64,000 nt of DNA, taken from NCBI RefSeq assembly GCF_002266285.1, contig NZ_NPMS01000003.1, forward strand, positions 1 to 64,000, in the 5' to 3' direction. Source of the DNA: Virgibacillus indicus (lineage in GTDB: Bacteria; Bacillota; Bacilli; Bacillales; Amphibacillaceae). A model generated the notes under the pieces. The model was not told the DNA's origin. It ran no database searches and worked only from the letters and a program-made list of their open reading frames with translations. Both the position numbers and the translations under genes were made by a program. Positions 23,530-33,453 of the stretch are shown here, one piece after another (positions within the stretch are counted from its first letter, which is position 1; the number at the start of each line of letters is the position of its first letter).

Positions 23530-24468
23530 TTAATTTAGTTTTTCTTGGTCCTTATTTTTAATAATAATGCGATAGGCCTCCTTTTCCAATGATGCCTCCC
23601 CGCTTTTTATCTTTATTATTCCATGTACATATGCTTCCATATTCCCGGCAAGCTTTTTGGATTCCTGATTTCCAGAAGGTAATGAAGTTTTTATAATAAT
23701 TTGAAGTGGTTTTGGTTGGAAGGAATGGGCAAACCCTGTTACTTCATCAAATTGCTTATTCATCTCTTCCCTTATCGTTGTGAAAATGGGATGCCATTTT
23801 TCTTCCCTTATTTCTTCATCACTCTTCGTATTAATCGTAATGGTATAGTCAATCTGGTATTTGGAAAATATCTGATCATGAATTCTTTTTTCAAGCATTT
23901 CTTTATCCTGTTTAAGGGAATTGTTATTTCCGGTAATTTTAATTTCAATATGCAGTGCTTGAGAATCAATACCCATTGTGGCAATCAAATAGTTCTTATT
24001 GGTTAATTCCTTTTCTGCGATTGTAAAAATATCATCAAATTGTTCAGCCTGTTTTTTCTCCTCTTCGGTTCGTTCGGCTGATGCACTTTCATGAACTTTA
24101 ATATTAATTTCTATATCGTTTATATCGTAATCACTGAGAACTTTTTCTATTAACTTTCTTATTTGCTTCTCATTGGCCTTTTTGTAATTATTATCATTAA
24201 CTGCAATATTTAAATTAATCTTTCCAAAAGGAAAATCTTCACCCGAAATACTGATATCACCTTTAAAGCCGCTTTCCTTAAACCGATTGTTTAATTCGAG
24301 ATTAAATTGTTCTAATAACTGCTTTCTTTCTTCTGTTTCCTCCATGCTTTCTTTAATTTTATCCGTTAGGCTATCTGCATTTGCTGAGCCTGTTGTATAA
24401 AATAAAACTCCAAATGAACTTAGAATTGCAAAGATCAGAAATGTAAGGGTCAGACAAGTTCTCTTCAT
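23530..24468 (-). CDS. Secreted hypothetical protein (possibly DUF4030-like)
   Basis: 312 residues. Signal peptide (MKRTCLTLTFLIFAILSSFG, then TTGSANA-DS as cleavage site). The mature protein is highly charged with three similar alpha/beta segments, each ending in a beta strand of the type INLNIAVN, LHIEIKITGN, LQIIIKTSLP, which suggests an internally repeated ~80-residue domain. ATG with GGAGG 8 nt upstream. It is perhaps related to Bacillus DUF4030 proteins, but I am not certain. No functional residues recognised. Confidence 0.68.
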   Translation of the reverse strand: MKRTCLTLTFLIFAILSSFGVLFYTTGSANADSLTDKIKESMEETEERKQLLEQFNLELNNRFKESGFKGDISISGEDFPFGKINLNIAVNDNNYKKANEKQIRKLIEKVLSDYDINDIEINIKVHESASAERTEEEKKQAEQFDDIFTIAEKELTNKNYLIATMGIDSQALHIEIKITGNNNSLKQDKEMLEKRIHDQIFSKYQIDYTITINTKSDEEIREEKWHPIFTTIREEMNKQFDEVTGFAHSFQPKPLQIIIKTSLPSGNQESKKLAGNMEAYVHGIIKIKSGEASLEKEAYRIIIKNKDQEKLN

Positions 24469-24570
24469 TCCATTTCCTCCATTTACTGCCAGGATTTGTT
24501 TATTAATTAGTATTTGTTTCCTTTTTAATAATATGCAGATTTTACTGTGATTGGAGTGTTTGATGAAAAC

Positions 24571-24610
24571 AAAAAAAGGCTAACAGAATATTATTCTGCT
24601 AACCTTTTGT
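24571..24610 (-). terminator. Terminator of the tRNA-Ala gene
   Basis: Minus strand: AAAAGGTTAGCAGAATA-type 16-bp stem and a run of seven T directly after the tRNA 3' end. Confidence 0.9.
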
Positions 24611-24615
24611 TCTTA

Positions 24616-24688
24616 TGGAGCATAGGGGGCTCGAACCCCTGACCTCTTGCCTGCCAGGCAAGCACTCTCCCAGCTGAGCTAATGCCCC
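24616..24688 (-). tRNA. tRNA-Ala(GGC)
   Basis: 73 nt on the minus strand. The acceptor stem GGGGCAT/ATGCTCC closes with discriminator A. D arm TAGCTCAGCTGGGAGAG, anticodon stem CTTGC/GCAAG with loop CTGGCAG, i.e. anticodon GGC for alanine. T arm with GGTTCGAGCCC. CCA is not encoded (TAAG follows). Confidence 0.96.
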
Positions 24689-24829
24689 GTACAAATAAAT
24701 ATTATATATGTAAATTGCTTAATTTTCAAATGTAATATGTTTTAAAGTAAAGAGGCCGAACATATAATAAATTCACATAAATGTATTTGTATGATATAAA
24801 TAATGTACATAAAGGAGGAAAGAGAACAT

Positions 24830-25153
24830 ATGCGATCAGAAGACGAACGACTGTTTTCCATGCTAATCTATATTCTAAGTCTTCCGTTCCCGGTTTTGGG
24901 GCCATTAGTAATCTGGCTTTTAAAAAGGGAGGAATCTGAATTTGTGGATTATCATGGAAAGGAATATTTTAATTTCATAGTTTCCTATTTTATTTATGGT
25001 GTCATCAGTTCTATATTGGTAATTGTATTAATTGGAATACTTATGCTTATTGCAGTTGGTATTATGACAGTTGTATTTACCATTATTGCAGCGGTCAAAG
25101 CATATCAGGGGGAAAGATACAGATTCCCATTGGTTTTTCACTTTATCAAATAA
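24830..25153 (+). CDS. DUF4870 membrane protein
   Basis: 107 residues, three to four TM segments. DUF4870 landmarks are LFSMLIYILSLPFPVLGPLVIWL, FVDYHGKEYFNF and AVKAYQGERYRFPLVFHFIK. ATG 24830 follows AGGAGGAAAG; the ATG at 24803 has this SD within its own codons and is excluded. Function of the family unknown. Confidence 0.85.
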   Translation: MRSEDERLFSMLIYILSLPFPVLGPLVIWLLKREESEFVDYHGKEYFNFIVSYFIYGVISSILVIVLIGILMLIAVGIMTVVFTIIAAVKAYQGERYRFPLVFHFIK

Positions 25154-25186
25154 TGAGATCCTTTTTAGGGTCTCTTATTTTTTTGC
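25152..25186 (+). terminator. Intrinsic terminator
   Basis: GAGATCC / GGGTCTC stem with A-rich 5' flank and seven T after it. Confidence 0.8.
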
Positions 25187-25301
25187 AGATAATGAGTATA
25201 GGCATATATAACTGTTTTAGCGAATAATAGTTATAAATAACCAGAAATTTACAAAAACTTAATTGTTTGCGGTGCCATTATATGCCATATTAATAGTGTG
25301 A

Positions 25302-25318
25302 CCTATTAATTTAATAGG
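25302..25318. promoter_or_regulatory. Palindrome upstream of the yhcR-like gene
   Basis: Perfect CCTATTAA-T-TTAATAGG dyad, 30 bp before the start codon. No T-run, so an operator is more likely than a terminator. Binder unknown. Confidence 0.4.
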
Positions 25319-25348
25319 ATACAAAACTATTAAAAATGGAGGGTGCCG

Positions 25349-28300
25349 ATGAAGAATTCAACTGTGAAAAAGACTCTGAATCTATTACTTATTTTCACGC
25401 TTGTTTTTATGAATTATTCAGCCGTTTTTGCAACAACCGCTTCAGCTGAATCAAGTGGAGCTGTGGCAGAGGATTTGTTTATTTCCGAGTACATTGAGGG
25501 AGGTTCCTTCAATAAGGCAATAGAAATCTATAATGGTACTGGCAATTCAGTAGACTTATCCAGCTATCAAGTACAACTGTACAGCAATGGTGCTGCTGAA
25601 GCGAGTCAATCGATCACATTATCAGGAACATTGAATCATGGTGATGTATTTGTAATTGCACACGCAAGTTCAGCACAGGAAATATTAAATCAGACAGATC
25701 TGGAAAATTCAGCAGTTGCCAACTTTAACGGAGATGACGCAGTTGCATTAGCGAAGAATGGTACCAGCATTGATGTTTTAGGAATTATTGGTGAAAGAGA
25801 TGAATATGGAAAAGACGTAACAATGGTAAGAAATGCCTCTATAACTAAACCAGCTGCGACTTATAATGGTACGGACTGGGCGAATTACGCAAAGGATACA
25901 TTTGCTTATCTTGGCAGCCACACAATGGACGGGGTTGATCCAACAGATCCGCCCGAAGAACCGGGAGAGCCTGGAGAAGCACAGTCCATTGCAGATGCCC
26001 GTAATTTAAGTGACGGTACAGTTGTAACGGTTGAAGGAGTTGTAACAGCAGACAATACTGCAATCAGCAATGGCGGCCAATTCACCACGTACATACAAGA
26101 CGAAACTGGCGGCATTAATCTGTTTGCATATGAACAAGGAAAATTACCTGACCTACAAAAAGGAGATCTAGTTAAAGTTTCTGGGGAACTGGATTCCTAT
26201 AATGGATTAAAGGAAGTTGTACCAGCAGCGATTGAGGTATTGGAAACAGGACAAGCGTTACCGGAAGTGCAGCAAATTACACTGGAGGATCTGCAGAATC
26301 CGGAAATTGCTGAATCTTATGAGGGCGAGTTAGTGCAAGTGAATGGATATATTAATAATATACCTGGAAGTCCTGCAGGCGGTGGATATAATGTGTCTTT
26401 AATTGATGGGGACTTTAATGGAACGACACTCCGCGTTATGGAGAATGCCTTAGATATTTCTCAGGTGGAACCTGATAATTGGTATGATGTTACAGCTATT
26501 GTCAGTCAATATGACAGCTATCAGCTTATTCCAACAGAGCAATCTGATATTCAGTTAGCTGATGAACAGCCGGAGCCCCCGTCTGCAGCTGGATACTATG
26601 AAACTACTGTTGAAAGAATCACGGATGGGGATACGATTCGAGTTGAAACACCGGTGTTTGGCGAAAAGAGGGTGCGTTTCGTAAATATGGATACTGCTGA
26701 AACGTATGCAGCCCATAATGATGATCCGGCACGGGATGAAATAAATGCAAATCAAAAGTATTATGGTGATTTAGCAACAGATTATATTAGTGAGCTAATC
26801 CAGCCAGGTGATGAAATTATGCTTAAGGTTGGGGATCAGCCAACAGATGATTATGGCAGAATTCTGGCTGAAGTTATTCGCAAAGATGACGGAATGAACA
26901 TTAATCTGGAAATGGTCAAACAGGGGTATGCATCAACTTATTTTATTGCTCCATACGATGAAGCGACATATCCTGAATATCAAAATGCAGTAAAAGAAGC
27001 AAAAGACGCTGGAATTGGTATCTGGAATCCTGAAAATCCATTGCTTGAACTTCCATTTGCATTCCGTGCAAATGATGATCAAAAAGGTTTCCTGAGATAT
27101 GTTGGAAATTCCGACACAATGGAATATGTTGTGCCTGATAATTGGGCAGATGTTCCAGTAGAGAAAAGAATATTCTTCTCCAGTGCAGCTGAGGCGGAAT
27201 CATATGGCTACAACCCAGCTGGTGATGGAGAAAATCCGGATGAGAACATTTTAGAATTGCAGTTGTTAAGCTTGAATGATCTCCATGGAAAAATTGATCA
27301 GGAATACATGCTTGATCCAGATGGGGACGGAGCGGAAGATATGTACGGTCGTATGGATTTTACGGCCACGGCTATGAAAGAACGTGAACAAGAAAATCCA
27401 AACACGTTAATCGTACATGCTGGTGATATGATTGGCGGAAGTTCTCCGGTTTCTGGTTTACTCCAGGATGAACCAACTGTTGAAATTATGGAAGAGATTG
27501 GATTTGATGTAGGAACAGTTGGAAACCATGAGTTCGATGAAGGCCTCAACGAGTTAATGCGAATGGTTGATGGTGGAGAGCATCCGGAAGGTCTTGGAAC
27601 TGAAGATTATGATGGCATGAACTTCCCGGTGCTATGTGCAAACTGTGTTCATGAGGATACTGGTGAAACATTCCTCCCGCCATATTCCGTCGAAGAGGTT
27701 GATGGAGTGGAAATAGGCTTCATCGGAGTAAATACAAAGGCCACAGTCGATATGGTTATGCCTTCCTCGCTTGAAGGTGTTGCATTTACAGACGAGACTG
27801 AAGCGGTGAATAATGCAGTGGAAGAACTAACTTTGCAGGGCGTTGAAGCGATTGTTGTACTTGCGCATATTCCTGCAGATCAATCTGGCGATGGTGCGAC
27901 AGGCGAAGCAGCAGATCTTGCCAGAGATGTAAATGACGCAGTAGATGTGATTTTTGCAGCACATAACCATCAGGTAGTTGATGGAGTAGTTGACAATAAA
28001 TTAATTGTACAGGCAAATGAATATGGAAAAGCTTTTGCGGATGTTGATTTAGAAATCGACCGTACAACAGGCGATATTGTGAGTAAAGAAGCAGAAGTTG
28101 TATTTGTAAAACAAGAAGATTATACACCAGATACAAATGTCGCAGCTATTTTGGAAAAATACGAAAACAGAATTGCTCCAATCATCAATGAAGTAATTGG
28201 CTTTAATGCACAGGATTTAACAGGTGACTATACGAATGATGGTGATCATGGATTAGGCAATTTAATTGCAGATGGCATGAATTGGGTGATGGATAGTGAT

Positions 28301-29050
28301 TTTGCAATGATGAATGGCGGTGGGATCAGAGACGATCTGCTTGCAGGTGAAGTAACCTGGGGAGACCTTTACAATATCCAACCATTTGGAAATACATTAA
28401 TGACAGTTGAAGTGACAGGTGCAGATCTTTATCCAATTATTAATGAACAATTATCACCAATTTATGGACCAGATTACAGTATTAGTGGATTTCATTACAC
28501 ATGGAACTCTGAATTAAACGAAGTTGTGGATATTACCTTCCCTGATGGTACCCCGGTTGATTTGGATGAAGTTTACACATTGACGGTTAATAACTATATG
28601 GGGACTTCTGATGGTCCGATCAAGGATTTAGGAGAGAATCCAATCATGGGTCCTGCTGATATTGATGCAACTGTTGATTTTGTGAAAAGCTTGAACAGTT
28701 CAGAGTCAAATCCGATTGAATATCAAGCGGAAGGCAGAATTTCTGAAACGGCTGAGGAACCTGGTGATCCAGGAGAAGGTGAACAGCCAGAGGTGGAAGT
28801 TGAGCCTAAGAAAAATAATGGCACAGCAACTGTTCATACGAAAGACTTGCAGGCTCTTGAACATGGTGTTCGGGTTGTAATTAATATCTACAATGAGAAA
28901 AAACCAAGAAAATTATTGCTGAATAAAAAGCAAGTTGATATATTGAAAGAGAAAGAAGTAACTTTGGTTGTAACGAATGGAACAATATCCAAAACAATTG
29001 AGATGGTTGATGTGACGGATAAAGTATTGAAAGTTAGTTTAGAGGATTAA
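25349..29050 (+). CDS. yhcR: Secreted multidomain nuclease/5'-nucleotidase (YhcR-like)
   Basis: 1233 residues. Signal peptide (1-~34, cleavage near TASAES); lamin-tail domain about 40-130 (DLFISEYIEGGSFNKAIEIYN, cut); two OB-fold segments about 212-400; staphylococcal-nuclease domain about 416-560 (ERITDGDTIRVETP, RVRFVNMDTAET, TDDYGRILAEV); metallophosphatase plus 5'-nucleotidase C domain about 636-1130 (LNDLHGK, HAGDMIGG, GNHEFDEG, AAHNHQ); small basic C-terminal domain. B. subtilis YhcR is a sugar-nonspecific, Ca-dependent wall nuclease anchored by a sortase. Here the LPxTG signal and hydrophobic tail are missing. Likely role: digest extracellular nucleic acid and recover phosphate or nucleosides. 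Confidence 0.92.
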   Translation: MKNSTVKKTLNLLLIFTLVFMNYSAVFATTASAESSGAVAEDLFISEYIEGGSFNKAIEIYNGTGNSVDLSSYQVQLYSNGAAEASQSITLSGTLNHGDVFVIAHASSAQEILNQTDLENSAVANFNGDDAVALAKNGTSIDVLGIIGERDEYGKDVTMVRNASITKPAATYNGTDWANYAKDTFAYLGSHTMDGVDPTDPPEEPGEPGEAQSIADARNLSDGTVVTVEGVVTADNTAISNGGQFTTYIQDETGGINLFAYEQGKLPDLQKGDLVKVSGELDSYNGLKEVVPAAIEVLETGQALPEVQQITLEDLQNPEIAESYEGELVQVNGYINNIPGSPAGGGYNVSLIDGDFNGTTLRVMENALDISQVEPDNWYDVTAIVSQYDSYQLIPTEQSDIQLADEQPEPPSAAGYYETTVERITDGDTIRVETPVFGEKRVRFVNMDTAETYAAHNDDPARDEINANQKYYGDLATDYISELIQPGDEIMLKVGDQPTDDYGRILAEVIRKDDGMNINLEMVKQGYASTYFIAPYDEATYPEYQNAVKEAKDAGIGIWNPENPLLELPFAFRANDDQKGFLRYVGNSDTMEYVVPDNWADVPVEKRIFFSSAAEAESYGYNPAGDGENPDENILELQLLSLNDLHGKIDQEYMLDPDGDGAEDMYGRMDFTATAMKEREQENPNTLIVHAGDMIGGSSPVSGLLQDEPTVEIMEEIGFDVGTVGNHEFDEGLNELMRMVDGGEHPEGLGTEDYDGMNFPVLCANCVHEDTGETFLPPYSVEEVDGVEIGFIGVNTKATVDMVMPSSLEGVAFTDETEAVNNAVEELTLQGVEAIVVLAHIPADQSGDGATGEAADLARDVNDAVDVIFAAHNHQVVDGVVDNKLIVQANEYGKAFADVDLEIDRTTGDIVSKEAEVVFVKQEDYTPDTNVAAILEKYENRIAPIINEVIGFNAQDLTGDYTNDGDHGLGNLIADGMNWVMDSDFAMMNGGGIRDDLLAGEVTWGDLYNIQPFGNTLMTVEVTGADLYPIINEQLSPIYGPDYSISGFHYTWNSELNEVVDITFPDGTPVDLDEVYTLTVNNYMGTSDGPIKDLGENPIMGPADIDATVDFVKSLNSSESNPIEYQAEGRISETAEEPGDPGEGEQPEVEVEPKKNNGTATVHTKDLQALEHGVRVVINIYNEKKPRKLLLNKKQVDILKEKEVTLVVTNGTISKTIEMVDVTDKVLKVSLED

Positions 29051-29059
29051 AAGTATAAG

Positions 29060-29096
29060 AAAACCGGGCGGAGTTCATTTCTGCCCGGTTTTTCTT
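29060..29096. terminator. Terminator between converging genes
   Basis: AAACCGGGCGGAG / CTGCCCGGTTT stem with T-run on plus and A-run on the other side. Confidence 0.9.
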
Positions 29097-29097
29097 A

Positions 29098-30186
29098 TTA
29101 TAAAATTCTCGATGTGACAGTTGCCTCAGATTCATGTTGTGCAGAAAACAAATAATTGACCAGCAGACAGATTTCAATAATCAGAAGCAATGTGATTATC
29201 CATTTTCCATAGCTGAGAATTGCTTGCTGGCTGGAGGAAATCCAGGCAGCCTCAAATACAACATTAGATTTTACCTTTAATGTAAATGTATAAAACATGC
29301 AGAATGTAAATATTCTGGACCATTGCGAATGATCATAAACAAAAAGCCCTTCAATAAATCCATATTCTTTTGTTCTAAGCACACCCCGGATTATTTCAAC
29401 CACCTCATGACAAATAAAAATGAGCAGGACGATGACCCAAAATGTTAGAACCAGTTTTGAACTGAAAACACCTGAGATAACAACAGATGAACCAATAATG
29501 GAGAGGGCTCCGTGAAACATACAGTTAGGTGCTTTCCAATCAATAATCAATTTCCAGCTGTATTTTGTGTAGCGTTTTATTATCATAAAAATACATAAAA
29601 AATAAAACAGGAATCCAGCAGCAATCAGAAATTCATTAATATAAAGATTAAAATCTTCCCAGACATTGTTATACATCAGAACCAATGACTGTGTGCTTAC
29701 GGTTGTTAAAAATAAAATGCCATTTACATCTTTCCCAAGCTTCTCTACAAATATAGTAAGCATACTTTTAATGGATATGGCAAAAAAGAATAGCCATAAT
29801 AACGAATTAATCACCACCAGTGGAAGGACTATCCGGTCGAACATAGGAAAGTATTTGCTTATTATAATTACAGTAACCGAAGTGCTTGCTACCCATGTAC
29901 CAATCCTGAACCGGCCAATTAATTGGTCGTAATGCAGTGCATTAAATTTCTTTAAAATTAGTGAAGTAATATAGGATATCATAAAAAACGCCCAGATAGA
30001 TATGGCAGCTAATGCAATAATTTTAAACCATATTGCATTAATATTAAAATTCGGGCCTACATTTAAACTGAATACTCCTACAGCCATCACAATAGCGGAA
30101 GACACTGTTTCCACAAGAATAACCTTTTTATTCAAGAGATAGTATAAAAGGAAAAATATAATTATAAATCCAATAATATATAACAA
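29098..30186 (-). CDS. Polytopic membrane protein, about ten TM
   Basis: 362 residues, about ten TM helices with few charged residues inside the membrane. TTG start with AGAGGTGG 6 nt upstream. The layout is faintly reminiscent of the TehA/tellurite-dicarboxylate transporter group, but I see no diagnostic motif, and an unknown transporter is the honest call. It shares a terminator with the nuclease gene. Confidence 0.65.
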   Translation of the reverse strand: MLYIIGFIIIFFLLYYLLNKKVILVETVSSAIVMAVGVFSLNVGPNFNINAIWFKIIALAAISIWAFFMISYITSLILKKFNALHYDQLIGRFRIGTWVASTSVTVIIISKYFPMFDRIVLPLVVINSLLWLFFFAISIKSMLTIFVEKLGKDVNGILFLTTVSTQSLVLMYNNVWEDFNLYINEFLIAAGFLFYFLCIFMIIKRYTKYSWKLIIDWKAPNCMFHGALSIIGSSVVISGVFSSKLVLTFWVIVLLIFICHEVVEIIRGVLRTKEYGFIEGLFVYDHSQWSRIFTFCMFYTFTLKVKSNVVFEAAWISSSQQAILSYGKWIITLLLIIEICLLVNYLFSAQHESEATVTSRIL

Positions 30187-30263
30187 ATGAATCCACCTCT
30201 GAGAGAATGAAAGTTAAAGAGAATAACCTTTATATTATACATGAGCCAATATATAATTAAAAG

Positions 30264-30475
30264 AGGATGTTCAAAAAGTCACCAAATTATAAGCGTCGAA
30301 TCTCGCACGAATGCTTGTTTTTCCGGTTCTCACGTATCAATTGCATACGTTCCGATCCTTGGAAAAGAAAAGCACTTTTCCTGCGTGCGATGATTAGTGA
30401 AGCTTTGTCTAGTCCTCAAAACTTCGCCGCCTCGACCTTCTCGCTTCTAATTCGGCACCTTTTTTGAACACACAT
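30264..30475. mobile_element. MITE-like or structured intergenic repeat element
   Basis: About 210 bp without coding capacity, bounded by imperfect inverted ends: GATGTTCAAAAAGTCACC (30266-30283) against the complement of GGCACCTTTTTTGAACACAC (30454-30473), sharing TGTTCAAAAA. Inside, TCGCACG/CGTGCGA arms and an ACGTAT/ATACGT stem allow a long hairpin. It resembles repeats seen in multiple copies in Bacillaceae. It occupies most of the 437-bp gap 30187-30623. Confidence 0.5.
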
Positions 30476-30523
30476 TAAAAGGGAATGGAATGAGATAAAC
30501 TGCTACGTTTCTGATATAACAGT

Positions 30524-30561
30524 AAAAAAATCTGATGATGCCAATAGTCGTCGGATTTTTC
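30524..30561 (+). terminator. Orphan terminator upstream of panF operon
   Basis: AATCTGATGA (30529-30538) / TCGTCGGATT (30548-30557) stem with T-run, A-run on the other side. No gene precedes it on the plus strand nearby, so it implies a transcript from the repeat element or an attenuator. Confidence 0.7.
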
Positions 30562-30623
30562 TGTTTACATTCTCATGGTCAGTAGGATATATTTGTTTAT
30601 AAGTATTTTGAAGGAGGCAGCCG

Positions 30624-30896
30624 ATGATGAAAAAGGATGACTATCATTTTAAAATTGCAAACCGGGAAGCATTAATAGGTGTCGGATTAGTAGTTTTTAA
30701 TTTTATCTGGTGGTTTGCCTTTGCATATGGACTCGGAAGCAAAGACCCCGCAGAATATACATATGTTTTTGGCTTTCCAGCATGGTTTTTTTACAGCTGT
30801 ATTTTGGGATTTATTATTATGGCTGTATTAGTCACGTTCATTGTACGGAAATTTTTTACGGAAATTCCATTTGAAGATGAGGGAGATAATAAATGA
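30624..30896 (+). CDS. yhdT: YhdT-family membrane protein (DUF997)
   Basis: 90 residues, two TM helices (about 17-36, 48-72). FNFIWWFAFAYGLG and FGFPAWFFYSC are typical of the YhdT/DUF997 partners of PanF. AAGGAGG precedes the ATG pair. The stop overlaps the panF ATG (ATGA), so it is co-translated, probably as an accessory subunit of the symporter. Confidence 0.88.
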   Translation: MMKKDDYHFKIANREALIGVGLVVFNFIWWFAFAYGLGSKDPAEYTYVFGFPAWFFYSCILGFIIMAVLVTFIVRKFFTEIPFEDEGDNK

Positions 30897-32326
30897 CCCT
30901 TGAAGCAATTATTCCGTTATTTATATTTTTGGTGATTATATTTGTGGTTGGAGTGCTGGCAGGCAGAAATCTGAAAGCCTCGAGTAATTTTTTGAATGAT
31001 TACTTTCTGGGCGGCAGGAGTATGGGTGGTTTTGTTTTAGCAATGACGATGACCGCTACATACGGGAGTGCCAGCAGTTTTATTGGAGGTCCAGGTGTAG
31101 CTTATAATGAAGGGTTAGGCTGGGTTTTGCTGGCAATGTCCCAGGTAGTTACAGGCTATTTTGTTTTGATGATTTTGGGGAAGAAATTTGCGATTGTTAC
31201 TAGAAGATACAATGCTGTTACGATGGTGGATTTTTTAAAAGAAAGATACAGATCCAAATGGGTGGTACTTTTCTCAGCAATCAGTATTATTATATTTCTA
31301 TTTTCTGCGATGGCAGCACAATGGATAGGTGGAGCCAGATTAATTGAGTCACTCACAGGCTTATCCTATACAGCAGCATTATTCATTTTTGCACTGTCTG
31401 TATTGGTTTATGTAACGATTGGCGGTTTTCGTGCGGTAGCTTTAACGGATGCCATTCAGGGAACGATTATGTTTGTGGGTACGCTAGTCCTGCTGATTGC
31501 TACAATTATTGCAGGTGGTGGTATCTCAGAAATAATGGCCGATTTGACTGCAGAAAATCCTAATTTGGTAACGCCATTTGGAGCTGAAGGGACCTTGACA
31601 CCGGCATATGTTTCTTCCTTCTGGATCCTCGTTGGGGTTGGGGTGGTGGCGCTGCCTCAGATTGCTGTACGGGCAATGTCTTATAAAAATTCGCAATCAA
31701 TGCACCGGGCGATAATTATTGGTACGATAGTGGTCGGTTTTATCATGCTTAATATGCATTTAATAGGTGTATTTGCAAGACCAATTTTGCCAGGGATCGA
31801 AGTTGGAGATAAAGTGATGCCGCTGATTGCTCTTGAAGCTATGCCACCCTGGCTGGCCGGAATTGTTTTAACTGCTCCAATGGCGGCAATTATGTCAACG
31901 GTGGATTCTCTGCTGCTGCTTGTAAGCTCAACGATTGTTAAAGATGTCTATTTAAATTACATACAGCCTAAGGCCTCACATACTAGGGTGAAGCGAATGA
32001 GTATTGGCATCACAGCAGTTTTGGGTATAATTGTATTTCTGATGGCACTGAATCCGCCTGAATTAATTATATGGTTAAATTTATTTGCATTTGGAGGATT
32101 GGAGGCTGCATTTATTTGGCCAATTGTTATGGGGCTTTATTGGAGGAAAGGCAATAAGTATGGTGCTCTTGTCTCAATGATTGTTGGTGTTGGTTTATAT
32201 ATTTTATCCGATACCTTTTTCCCGCAGCCACTTGGACTGCATTCCGTTGTCCTGCCAGTAGTATTTTCATTTGTAGCTTATGTGATGGTTAGTCTCGCTA
32301 CACAGAAGAAAAACGCTGGAATATAG
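30893..32326 (+). CDS. panF: Sodium/pantothenate symporter
   Basis: 477 residues, 13 TM, solute:sodium symporter family. Visible: NDYFLGGRSMGGFVLAMTMT (cut), TYGSASSFIGGPG (sodium and substrate region), GGFRAVALTDAIQG, AAIMSTVDSLLLLVSS (Na2 site). The adjacent YhdT partner supports the PanF assignment over other SSS members. Imports pantothenate for CoA synthesis. It converges with the SDR gene with only a 14-bp gap. Confidence 0.92.
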   Translation: MTLEAIIPLFIFLVIIFVVGVLAGRNLKASSNFLNDYFLGGRSMGGFVLAMTMTATYGSASSFIGGPGVAYNEGLGWVLLAMSQVVTGYFVLMILGKKFAIVTRRYNAVTMVDFLKERYRSKWVVLFSAISIIIFLFSAMAAQWIGGARLIESLTGLSYTAALFIFALSVLVYVTIGGFRAVALTDAIQGTIMFVGTLVLLIATIIAGGGISEIMADLTAENPNLVTPFGAEGTLTPAYVSSFWILVGVGVVALPQIAVRAMSYKNSQSMHRAIIIGTIVVGFIMLNMHLIGVFARPILPGIEVGDKVMPLIALEAMPPWLAGIVLTAPMAAIMSTVDSLLLLVSSTIVKDVYLNYIQPKASHTRVKRMSIGITAVLGIIVFLMALNPPELIIWLNLFAFGGLEAAFIWPIVMGLYWRKGNKYGALVSMIVGVGLYILSDTFFPQPLGLHSVVLPVVFSFVAYVMVSLATQKKNAGI

Positions 32327-32340
32327 ATGTATAGTAAATA

Positions 32341-33261
32341 TTAAGAAGACAGCACTTGCCCACCATTAACATGAAGCGTTTGCCCTGTCACAAATCTGGA
32401 GTCATCTGAAGCTAAATAAACAAATGTCGGTGCAACTTCAAAAGGCTGCCCCTGCCGATCCATTGGATTAACCGCCAGGGGCACCTGATCTGCGGAGAAA
32501 CTCGCTGGGATCAGTGGTGTCCAAATTTTCCCTGGTGCAATAGCGTTTACCCGTATTCCTTGCTTAACTAGGCTATTGGCCAGGGCACGGGTGAAGCCAA
32601 TATTAGCTCCTTTAGTCGCTGTATAATCTATTAATTGGTCATTTCCATCAAAAGTTACAACAGAGGATGTATTAATAATGGAGCTTCCTGCTTTTAAGTA
32701 GGGGAGCGCCGCCCTGGTTGTATAAAAATGGGAGTAAATATTAACTTTAAAAGTATCATCAAACTGTTCATCCGTAATATTAAGCAGACTAGTTTGCTGA
32801 AATTGAATCCCGACATGATTACACAGGATATCGAGCTTTCCAAACGTCTCTATCGTTTTTTTCACGATGTCGATGCATTGCTCCTTTTTTCTCAAATCCC
32901 CTGGCAATAACAAACAGCGCCTTCCGACTTCCTCGATTTTTTCCTTCGTTCGATTTGCATCCGCTTCCTCATCTAAATAAGAAATTGCAACATCAGCACC
33001 TTCCTTGGCAAAGGCAATTGCTGCTGCAGCACCCATCCCGCTGTCACCACCAGAAATAAGTGCAATCCTGTCTTTTAATTTTTCACTTCCTTTATAGTTT
33101 GGATTTTCGATAATTGGTCTAGGTACCATTAAACTTTCCACACCAGGCTGCCGAAACTGACGCTGCTCAGGTACAGTGATGGCTTTTTCCTGATATTCGG
33201 TTATTTTTCCGTAATTAGGATACATGGGATATTCCTGTGAGTTTTGTTTGTCTTTAGACAT
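32341..33261 (-). CDS. Short-chain dehydrogenase/reductase (YhxC/YdaD group)
   Basis: 306 residues. A ~50-residue N-terminal extension ([30 protein letters not shown]) typical of the Bacillus general-stress SDRs precedes a Rossmann fold with [11 protein letters not shown] (cofactor loop), LCNHVG (usually NNAG or NHAG), catalytic SS...Y-x-x-x-K (DYTATKGA) and [13 protein letters not shown] 33261 follows GGGAGGA. Substrate unknown; the relatives are stress-induced. No sigma-B promoter is seen before it. Confidence 0.9.
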   Translation of the reverse strand: MSKDKQNSQEYPMYPNYGKITEYQEKAITVPEQRQFRQPGVESLMVPRPIIENPNYKGSEKLKDRIALISGGDSGMGAAAAIAFAKEGADVAISYLDEEADANRTKEKIEEVGRRCLLLPGDLRKKEQCIDIVKKTIETFGKLDILCNHVGIQFQQTSLLNITDEQFDDTFKVNIYSHFYTTRAALPYLKAGSSIINTSSVVTFDGNDQLIDYTATKGANIGFTRALANSLVKQGIRVNAIAPGKIWTPLIPASFSADQVPLAVNPMDRQGQPFEVAPTFVYLASDDSRFVTGQTLHVNGGQVLSS

Positions 33262-33453
33262 GATTATCCTCCCGAAATACATTTTGGATTACTTTATGTA
33301 ATTTGGATAAGGAAAGTGCCTGTGCATGTGAAAATAGAGTCCTGAAATGCTTAAACCACAGGTATGAAATAGATTTTGATTCTAAAAAGTACATGCTCAT
33401 TTAAGCATTCTGTGAATAGGCTGATATATCCTTTACAAATAGGAGGAGAAATT

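Noticed and set aside
33300..33360. GTTTAA on the minus strand before the SDR gene as a sigma-B -35
   Set aside because: No GGGTA-like -10 at 12-15 bp spacing.
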